A stretch of DNA of 64,000 bases. Origin: Rotaria socialis (taxonomy: Eukaryota > Rotifera > Eurotatoria > Philodinida > Philodinidae). Position numbers and translations under genes: made by a program. The notes beneath the pieces are model-generated. The model saw only the letters and a program-made list of their open reading frames with translations, did no database searches and was not told the DNA's origin. How positions within the stretch are numbered: position 1 is the first letter of the stretch; each line of letters starts with the position of its first letter. The stretch spans positions 124,001 to 188,000 of the forward strand of contig CAJNYU010002723.1 of NCBI GenBank assembly GCA_905331475.1, given 5' to 3'. This document shows positions 55,961 through 64,000 of this stretch, piece after piece.

Positions 55961-58356
55961 TTAATCAACTTCTTCCATGCGAGAAGCTTCAGCTGAAACA
56001 GCAGCCGCATTCTCTCCAGTTGCTTCAAGTGGTGGCATGTTTGCAGTTGAATCTCCAGCAGCTGTTCCACTTTCAACAGCATCGTCTTCATCAATACCTA
56101 AGCCGAGTTTAATCATGCGGAATATACGATCTGAATGTTGTTGTGGTAATTCAAGAGTAAAACCACTGGCTAACAATGATGTTTCATATAATAAAGTAAC
56201 TAAATCTTTAACGGATTTATCATTTTTATCTTGATCAACTTTTAATTTGAGCGTCTTGATGATTGAATGATCAGGATTGATTTCAAGATGTTTTTTAGCA
56301 GCCATATAACCCATGGTTGATGTATCACGTAAAGCTTGAGCTTTCATGATACGTTCCATAGATGCTGACCAACCATATTGTGATGTAACTAGAGATACAA
56401 TAACAAATTAGACATACAAAAAATAAACTAAATAATCGCATTTGAAAACTTACCAACACAACATGGTGATGAAACAAGTCGATTGCTAACAACAACTTTT
56501 TCGATTTTCTTGTCCAAAATATCTTTCATTACTTTGCATAATGTTTCATATTTTTCTTTGTCTTGTTCTCGTCTAGAAAGAAAAAACTTATTATTTAATA
56601 AGATCGAAATCTAATTTAACATACTTCTTCTTTTCTTCTTCATCTTCTGGTAATTCTAAACCTTCTTTGGTGACAGAAACAAGTGTTTTGCCATCGAATT
56701 CTTTCAATTGTTGTACGCAATATTCATCAATTGGTTCAGTCATGTAGATGATTTCAAAACCACGTTTACGTATGCGTTCAACAAATGAAGATTGATCAAC
56801 AATTTGTCGAGATTCACCCGTAATGTAATAAATGTCTTTTTGATTTTCTTTCATTCGTGATACATAGTCTTTCAACGATGTTAATTCATCGCCGGATGTT
56901 GATGAATGATAACGTAAGAAACTAGCGATTTTCGAACGATTTGCTGAGTCTTCATGAATGCCAAGCTTCAAATTACGTGAGAATTGTTCATAAAATTTCT
57001 TGAACGATTCTTTATCTTCAGCTATTTCTTCCATCAGTTCTACACATTTTTTGACTAAATTTTTTCTAATCACTTTAAGAATTTTATTTTGTTGTAACGT
57101 TTCACGAGAAATATTCAATGGTAAATCTTCTGAATCAACAACACCTTTAATGAAATTCAAATATTCAGGCATTAATTCTTCACAATTTTCCATAATAAAT
57201 ACACGACGAACGTATAATTTAATTGAATTTTTTGTTTTGCGATTTTCAAATAAATCAAATGGTGCACGTTTTGGAATAAATAATAAAGCTCGAAATTCAA
57301 GTTGACCTTCAACATTGAAGTGCTTCACAGCCAAATGATCTTCCCAGTCATTTGTTAATTGTTTATAAAATTCAGCATATTCTTCAGTTGAAATATCTTC
57401 AGGATTTCGTGTCCAAATTGGTTTTTGTTTGTTAAGTTCTTCTTCGTCAGTGTATTTTTCTTTTATTTTCTTCTTCTTTTTCTTATCGACATCTTTCTTC
57501 TTGTCATCGTCTTCGTCTTCATCGATTTCTTCAACTTTAGTTTCATCTTTTTTAGTTTCGTCTTCAGCTTTCTTTTCTTCTTTCTTTTCATCTTCTGCTT
57601 CATCATCGGAAATTTCTTTTTCTCGTTCTTTTTGCACAAGTAATTTAATTGGATAACCAATGAATTGTGAATGTTTCTTAATGACTTCTTTAATGCGTTT
57701 TTCTTCAAGATATTCAGTCTGATCTTCTTTAAGATACATAACAATTTTTGTACCACGATTAAGTGGTTCACCAGTTGTATCTCGTTTGATGATAAATGAA
57801 CCACCAGCACTGGATTCCCATACATATTGTTCATCATCGTTATGTTTCGATGTAACTACTACTCTATCAGCTACTAAATATGATGAATAAAAACCAACAC
57901 CGAATTGACCAATCATGGAAATATCAGCACCGGCTTGAAGCGCCTCCATAAAAGCGCGAGTACCTGATCGAGCAATGGTACCCAAGTTATTAACGAGATC
58001 GGCCTAGAAAATAAAATAATTGTTAAAATTTGCTTTGAAGATAAATTTTTCCTTGTTATATAAATGCCTACCTTTGTCATACCAATACCGGTATCAATGA
58101 TGGTTAATGTATTACTTGCTTTGTCCGGTATCATTTTAATAAATAATTCTTTTCCAGTATCAAGTTTAGTTGAATCAGTAAGAGATTCATAACGAATTTT
58201 ATCCAAAGCATCAGATGAATTGGAAATAAGTTCACGAAGAAAAATTTCTTTATTCGAATAAAATGTATTGATAATTAAAGACATTAATTGAGCAATTTCA
58301 GCTTGAAAAGCGAATGTTTCAGCATCACCAGCATCTTGTTCCATTTTGTCAGTCAT
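55961..58356 (-). CDS. HSP90: Cytosolic heat shock protein 90
   Basis: Four in-phase exons, 58356-58072, 58003-56625, 56572-56454 and 56388-55961, give 736 residues. The N-terminal GHKL ATPase domain shows [40 protein letters not shown] with the Mg-ATP glutamate and asparagine, [10 protein letters not shown] and [16 protein letters not shown] highly charged linker ([20 protein letters not shown]) leads to the middle domain with the catalytic-loop Arg in [14 protein letters not shown]. The C-terminal dimerisation domain has [13 protein letters not shown] and [12 protein letters not shown]. It ends SRMEEVD, the motif that binds TPR co-chaperones. Start MTDKMEQ at 58356; a few more codons lie open upstream but without ATG. 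HSP90 folds kinases, steroid-type receptors and other client proteins in the cytosol. Confidence 0.98.
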
Positions 58357-59230
58357 TGTAGCAAAAAGCACAATTGAGTTTGATGAAGATTTAATGTGTA
58401 CGATGAATTTCGAGGAAAGAAATGCAAGTAAAATGCAAGCTTAACCTACTACTTATATGAAATCTGGAGAGAAGACTAGAAGAATCGAGAAAGATCGAGA
58501 ACAACGAGAAAAAGAAATAATGCTCTGCTCTGCTGTGCTTTGCCCTTGTTCGTTTTTCTTTCTTTCTTTCTTTCTATTTCTTCCTTCTTCTATATAATAG
58601 GATGCATATTACTCATCGATAGAGTCACTATGCAGAAAGTCACTGGTTGGAAACTACCTAATGAAAAAGACCTAGTGTGCATATTGTGACGTATTTGGAA
58701 AAAGTTGGAAGAAAAATGAATTTATAAAATCGTGTTCAAAATATTTGGTTTAGTTTTTTTTTCTTTCATATATTTTTTGAAAAGAAAATTATAATCCGGA
58801 GAGAGGATTCTGATGTAGATGCCTTTGTTTCTTTTTTTGCCATGTCAACGATACGATGGCCTTGGATTCTTTTTTAAAAGATGATAAGCAAGGAAGAGAA
58901 TGAACTTTCTTTTCTTAGATATAAATGATATTTATCAAATGTTAAATCAATATATTGTTTGCTTTTCTTGCTGCAATTTTATAATTTAAATACTGAGAAA
59001 AATTTCGAATCAATCTATAACGAATTAAGATCAATATACTCAATAGGCTTTTGTGTGCACTCAGAAGATTCGTTGCATTGCTTTTCTTTTTCTTATGATA
59101 TTATAATTAAAAGAGAAAATGTTTTGTAAATAATCCATGTGCTAGAATTTGCTAGTAATTTTGAAAAATAATTTTTCGAATTAAACAAAACTTGATGAAT
59201 TTTAAAATAACATTCTCTAGAAAGATCAGT
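58357..59230. promoter_or_regulatory. HSP90 upstream region with CTTT repeat and possible heat-shock element
   Basis: A (CTTT)n tract lies at about 58557-58580, within the probable promoter or 5' UTR. A GAACTTTC pair (nGAAnnTTCn) occurs at about 58901-58908, a two-unit heat-shock element candidate about 550 bases upstream of the start codon; two units are weak evidence. Confidence 0.35.
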
Positions 59231-60850
59231 AGTGTCCAATGACTGAAGTTTAGGAATTCGTCCGATACCTAGAAGTCCCAGTCAAAAGAAATAATAACTT
59301 CCAGGAAACAAGAATTGATCAACGAAACAATCACATATCCTAATTCATTCCTCTATCCATCTCTTCACATTATATACCCACCAAAATTTGAAAACCGTAA
59401 CAATGCCCAACCTAAACATCCTTCACATTCACCCCCAGACATCCTTACGATAGCTCAGAAAATCATCACTATCCGGACAACCAAAGAAACATCCAGAACT
59501 GATTCTCTCCCCCAGCGAAGGAAACTGACATTGAAAACTCAATTCCACAGCACATGTACCTGGCTACTATACACCAAGCAATGCGCAAAACCGAAAAATT
59601 TGAACTATACTAGTTCCATTGACAGCACCTAGCAACTGACCTATTTACTCTGAAGGGAAACACTCCCTCTCCCATCCAGTGTCTGTGTCTGGGAGACCGA
59701 CACTCAACGAATACATGTTGACAATCTTTCTCGATAATAGAAGACGCCGGGGAACTGAAGAATTATAGTAGTTCTGCTGATAGTGCCCAAGGACTGACCC
59801 TACTACCGTCAAGGTATCAACCAATATTTGCTTCGAGTAACAATGTAATCGATATTGGTCGCCTACACTTTCCTAGTAACTCGATGGAAGTGGGGATGAA
59901 TTCCTGGATGGTAGTAGGATCGGTCCCTGGGTACTATCAGCAGAACTATTATAATTACTTGGTTCCCCGGTACTTTTCTGGATCCAGGATAAATTAGAAT
60001 ACTGATGTGAGAAACAGCAGTTTCCAACCCGGAACAATCATTCCGACTGTCGGAACGGTCATCTTAACAGGTCTGAAACGGCTATAAAATGGTATAATAA
60101 GGCGTTCATTTTCGCCGTAATCCGCCAGCTCGTTTTACGGACCGTTTTTCCGCTAAAAAACGGGCATCGTTTTTAACAGTATATTTGTCGTTTTCCGAGC
60201 TGACGGAAAACGGCGCCGTTTTTACGGTCATGTACGCACCATTTTCTTGAACCTGGGCAGTTACTAGAAGGATGTCGGATGAGTCCTTATTAGGTAACTT
60301 GGTTAGAAGCATGGTATTGTCATTGTGAGATTTTCGATAAGAATCGCAGGTTAGTCTTGAATAGGTATTGTTGTATATACGATTGGTAGTCATTTCCTAA
60401 TGTTTTTCACTACTGTCGCGTTTGTACACATAAATCCTTTGTTGAGGGATTGTCATCGGTTTCTAGTTTTTACCTGAGAAGTTTGTGTGCTAGATCGATG
60501 GTAGGCAATCCCTACTGGAGGAATTGAGTAATTGTGTAGTGTCTTTCGGAGAAGGTGTCGAATGGTGCGGTGTTCGTTAGGAATATGTCTTGGTATTGAG
60601 AAGGATTCAAGTAGCGTTTGTGGGGCAATCGCTAATTCCTCTAGTGCCTTCCTGTTTATTGCTGATGTTCGGATGAATCGGAAGAAATCCCATACCTCAG
60701 TCCTTGGACACCCTTCAGAAAAATTAATCGAACTAAGCATTTGCATATCAGTAGTAACGGTGTCAAAGAAAAATGAGCTAAGACAATATAATTTTATTGT
60801 TTCCCAACAGCATAACGAGCAAAACAGTTCGTTAAGGAATATAAATAATC
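59231..60850. mobile_element. GC-richer repeat block, transposon remnant with fold-backs
   Basis: Base composition shifts sharply toward GC against both flanks. The block contains a 61-base inverted repeat (59747-59807 with 59910-59970), a direct copy of part of that arm at about 59594-59643, and CGTTTT/ACGG-rich hairpins at 60100-60235. Minus-strand open frames at 60746-60453 (GCPRTEVWDFFRFIRTSAIN, IPRHIPNEHRTIRHLLRK) and 60393-60106, and a plus frame at 59315-59632, look like remnants of mobile-element coding sequence. No reverse transcriptase, integrase or transposase motif was identified, so the element class is open. Confidence 0.55.
59747..59970. repeat. 61-bp inverted repeat with about 100-bp spacer
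   Basis: The left arm 59747-59807 starts CCGGGGAACTGAAGAATTAT and contains CTGCTGATAGTGCCCAAGGA. The right arm 59910-59970 is its reverse complement with a few changes (CTGCTGATAGTACCCAGGGA). The whole could extrude as a cruciform or be the core of a MITE. Confidence 0.85.
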
Positions 60851-60865
60851 ATGAACGTGAATAAG

Positions 60866-61650
60866 TTATGATGTGCAAGACATTTTTTTCATCATTTTCG
60901 AAAGCATTTGATTGCATGCAGCTGCATACGGATTTAACAAAAGTATTTGTTGTTTAGCAAATGCTGAACCAAGTTCAGCTGCTTGAGTAAAATCATCTAA
61001 GGATGCTTTTTCATCACCTAAATGAGACAAGGATTGAACATAAAGCAAAAGGATGCCGTTTTAGTCGTACCCAAGAGTCGATGCAGAACTCCGCGTTGTG
61101 TTAATGCTAAGGATAAAATTTTCTGATTATTTTTTCCATTCGAAGTTAAATCAATAGCTGTACTCAAGTCAACCATAGCTTCTGAAAACAAAAATATACT
61201 ACTAAAATTATGTAGCAAATAATCTAACTTACCATCAGTTTTACTTAGTAACTGGTACGCTTGAGCTCGATTATTGTAAGCCGATGGATTCTGAGGATTC
61301 AATGCAATAGCTCGACTAAAATGTTCAATAGCCTCGATTAAATGATTTTGCTCAGCTAATCGTACTCCTAAGTAAAAGAAAATAAATTTCGAGCGTAAAT
61401 ATGATTCGATATTTACAATATACCTTCTTCTTCTAATTTTTTTATTTCTAGAGATTGCTCTAAAAGTCAAATAGACGAAAAGCAAACGTAACACCATAAA
61501 ATATAATATCAGAAAGAATTTCTTACTTGCATTTTCTAAATCAATCGAATCTGATGATGATGATGGTGGTTCTTTATCAAAATCTAGGGGATAATTTGGA
61601 TTGAAAATCGCATTTAGAACATATTTGTCATTATCTGTAAATGTCGCCAT
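60866..61650 (-). CDS. TTC36: Tetratricopeptide repeat protein 36
   Basis: Five in-phase exons, 61650-61527, 61459-61424 (a 36-base micro-exon), 61367-61233, 61181-61071 and 61017-60866, give 185 residues (human TTC36 is about 189). It starts [21 protein letters not shown], matching the family N-terminus (VLQAIFNPDTPF). Three TPR helices pairs follow: [35 protein letters not shown] and [15 protein letters not shown]. The C-terminal signature [20 protein letters not shown] matches vertebrate [20 protein letters not shown]. TTC36 is a small TPR adaptor, reported in vertebrates as HSP70-binding. Sequence divergence in the acidic linker after exon 1 is usual. Confidence 0.93.
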
Positions 61651-63040
61651 TAGGTTTTGAGTGATATATGATGAGGGTCAAGTTCAAATGAAACGTCAAG
61701 AATCTCTACTCTTGAATAAAATAATATACAAAGCGAAAGCTGCATCTGCGCTTCAGTCACATGAATGAAAAAAGATAAGAAAGTGATTCATTTTAAACAT
61801 CGTAGTTGAAAATAAAAGAAGCACAGGAAAGGAGAGTAAAAATGATTGAAGTTGTCGCTAACCTACGAAGAACTTTCAATCATTTTTTAAACATCCGGTT
61901 GTAATATACAGGAATAGGAAGACTAATGAAATATTGTATAGCTTAGAAGATATATATGTTTTATAATATTTATATCAACGAACAAATGTAACATTCTCTT
62001 ATTCTACAAATTTATTTTCAAAACTCTGTCTAACCTTAAAATGTAATGAAGTTTGCATTATATCAACACAAATAACTGAATGCTATTTTAGGGTTGGCAT
62101 GAATATAATCGATGCATCTCTATTATTTAATACACAAAACCAATTCGTTATTAAATTCGGTTAACATTGTACTAGATATGGAGTCGCAATCTATTTCGTT
62201 TTCGCCTCTTCAAGCTCATCTTCCTACACAAATATTGAAAAGTCGGAATAGAGGTATAAATGGTCGGTCGATCGGTATCCGTGACTATCTAGTGATAGTG
62301 AAAAGATTCTTTCTTTTATAGTTATGGGGAAAAAAAACACTGTAAAGAATAATATTTCAGCTCATTGTAAAATGAGTACTCGATTCGTGACATCAAGAGC
62401 CACATTTATTTCTACATTGGCACTGTCAACACATTTATTAGAGCTTATGAAATGCGTTTAGAAAATTATGATAGAATCCAAGCATTAGCACTTTAAAAAA
62501 AACACCACAATGTATCTATTACATACATCAGCATAAATACATGGGTGAAAAAAAAAACGGAAATGAGAATAATAACCCAAGTTATTGCTTTTATTTCTAT
62601 CAAATAAAATTATTCTTTTCCTTCATATAATCAAAAAACATCATGTTTATCAATGATTTGATTTCGACTTTTGCCGATTTGACAGTCTTCATTTTCGTAA
62701 TTCTTTTCAATATTTTTCTAATTGAATGCTCACCTTGCGTGATATTTTCAATCAAACATCTAAACAATGGAGTTTATCGGAAAACAAATTAATACAGAAT
62801 TATTCTAACAACTAGTGAACTCTTACGGTTATTACATTATTTGACTATTCGTTGTTACCAATCGATATTTTGAGAAAAAAAGAAGTGAATAGCAACATTA
62901 TTTTATTCAATAGTTTTAATTTTCAGATTTTGTTTTCCTTATTATAGTTTTCTTTTTTCTAGTCAACATTTTTTCCGATATGGAACGAAATGTAAATAAA
63001 AGCTGTGTATTCAACTCTATTTATCAGATTGTTAATTTTT
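61651..63040. other. Divergent intergenic region
   Basis: About 1.4 kb between the divergent TTC36 (-) and TRMT10-like (+) genes. AT-rich, with no supportable gene or repeat. An upstream non-coding or coding exon of the TRMT10-like gene could lie near its right end, since TTTATCAG at about 63027 is a possible acceptor. Confidence 0.45.
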
Positions 63041-63852
63041 ATGCTTTTTCGACACCGCTATCGTATATGGTGGCGATGGTCATCATCCATTCATTATTTA
63101 CATTTTTTTCGTTGTCCTGAACATTTATTTAACCTGCAACGGCAAGTGCGTCAAGCGAAATTATTTGTTGCTTCTCGTCTTGATGATTATATAGTTATTG
63201 ATTGCTCATTTATTCATGAATACAAGGAAAGTGATATTTCACTTGGAAATTATTATGAAAGACTTCAATTAAAAATTCATTCATGCTTTACTTCTCTCTA
63301 TCGTTATCATTCACCATCGTTTATTATTTTATGTAATATTATTTCGAATAACAACGATAAATGGTTGCAAACTAGTCCTTATTGTCATGTCACATCTCTT
63401 TCCTATCTTGACTTATTTCCTCGAGAACAACTTGTCTATTTGTCACCTGATTCACCGAACATAATGACTGAATATGAACATAATGTTATTTATGTACTTG
63501 GTGGAATATTTGAAAAAAGTAAACTACTTCCTTCTTTTTTTTTATCGAGCTGCTGTTACTTATCGTAATATATTGTTTTACTTAAGCAAAACATGAACAC
63601 CTGACTTTAGAGAAAGCTGAACATGAACATATCCGACATCAATCTTTACCACTTCAAAAATATCTGAAGTAAACTCTACTGATAACATATAACAGTTAAA
63701 TTTATTTTCATTATTTATATAGATTTTCAACTACTGCAAGTCCTGTTTTGTCGCTTAATCAAGTCTATAATATATTAATGACACTCAAACACAATAATAA
63801 CAATTGGTTCGAAGCGTTAAAGTGTATTCCTGAACGTTGTCTTCTTCGGTAG
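63041..63852 (+). CDS. TRMT10: TRMT10-family tRNA (guanine-9) methyltransferase
   Basis: Three exons, 63041-63518, 63587-63668 and 63723-63852, give 229 residues from the first clear in-frame ATG. A basic N-terminus (RHRYRIWWRW) precedes the SPOUT domain: YIVIDCSFIHEYKESDISLG starts the fold, QLVYLSPDSPNIM and NVIYVLGGIFEK form the SAM-binding knot, SLPLQKYL and SLNQVYNILMTLKHNNNNWF complete it, followed by EALKCIPERCLL. These match the YLTPDSPN, YVIGGLVD, LPL and W-x-x-A-x-x-x-x-PxR motifs of Trm10/TRMT10A-C. The enzyme methylates N1 of purine 9 in tRNA; the short N-terminus fits TRMT10C (mitochondrial) or A/B equally. The tag stop at 63850 may instead be spliced past: a donor at 63849 and acceptor before about 63921 would add residues. 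Confidence 0.85.
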
Positions 63853-64000
63853 ATGAAAGTTATTTTGCATTGTTTCGATATACTCTTTGAATGAGTTAAT
63901 AAACATAACAAAAAAATTTCAGAGACTTACGCAACTTTTACGAAGTTTCTAGAGGAAATAAAAAAATTTCGTTATGTTCTATATTTTATTGAAGCAAACA
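63853..64000. other. 3' flank or possible extra last exon of the TRMT10-like gene
   Basis: After the stop a poly(A)-signal-like AATAAA occurs near 63899. A frame after TTTCAG (from about 63921) reads RDLRNFYEVSRGNKKI and would be in phase with a donor at 63849. The window ends here. Confidence 0.35.

Noticed and set aside
57425..57656. Plus-strand frames within HSP90
   Set aside because: They are antisense shadows of the charged linker (Lys/Glu codons give Phe/Ser-rich frames).

Overview
The window is a 64 kb piece of an AT-rich, gene-dense animal nuclear genome. Most genes are split by many very short (about 45-110 bp) GT-AG introns. The gene set is metazoan: a synaptotagmin-like Rab effector, CHMP2, COMMD8, a GPR107/108 seven-TM protein, ependymin-type, PAICS, zinc carboxypeptidase, LicD/fukutin, cytosolic HSP90 ending in MEEVD, TTC36 and TRMT10. 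Intron size, base composition, the single-exon LRR membrane gene and small decayed DNA transposons between genes fit a bdelloid rotifer (Rotaria/Adineta type). That assignment is inference. One run of N (19046-19179) and one single N (26486) mark assembly gaps.

Left third (1-21.5 kb): a synaptotagmin-like locus on + (SHD/FYVE-like half at 2.2-3.9 kb, C2A-C2B half at 4.7-8.1 kb) carries two near-identical tRNA-Glu(UUC) genes in opposite orientation inside its introns. CHMP2 follows on +. A head-to-head pair comes next, an NHL-repeat protein (-) and an unrecognised coiled-coil protein (+), separated by 273 bp. Then lies a decayed partial copy of an LRR transmembrane gene, a stretch of coding-like debris, a hAT-like non-autonomous element with perfect terminal inverted repeats and 8-bp target duplications, and the intact LRR gene (-).

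Middle (24-43 kb): a membrane-anchored histidine phosphatase (+); a cluster of DNA transposon remnants (Tc1/mariner-like fold-back, pogo/Tigger-like element, short MITE); COMMD8 (-); a 14-exon GPR107-like gene (+); a secreted protein joining a copper-oxygenase-like N-terminus to an ependymin-type domain (-); an intronless, strongly diverged PAICS paralogue (-); a small unknown gene (-); a mucin-linked M14 carboxypeptidase (+); and an unrecognised, possibly frameshifted gene (-) with a MITE and a tRNA-like sequence in its long intron.

Right third (44-64 kb): 5 kb without a supportable gene, then a LicD/fukutin-like enzyme (+), a 1.2 kb TIR element, a type I membrane protein gene broken by a 393-bp hAT-type MITE inserted in its signal-peptide exon plus an in-frame stop, HSP90 (-), a GC-richer fold-back repeat block with transposon-like ORF remnants, TTC36 (-) and a TRMT10-family tRNA methyltransferase (+).

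The genes do not form one pathway; they are ordinary housekeeping and membrane genes separated by young and old DNA transposons. No CRISPR, phage or operon structure is present. The most interesting content is the TE-disrupted membrane gene, the PAICS-like protein with altered carboxylase motifs, the oxygenase-like/ependymin fusion, and the inverted tRNA-Glu pair nested in one host gene.
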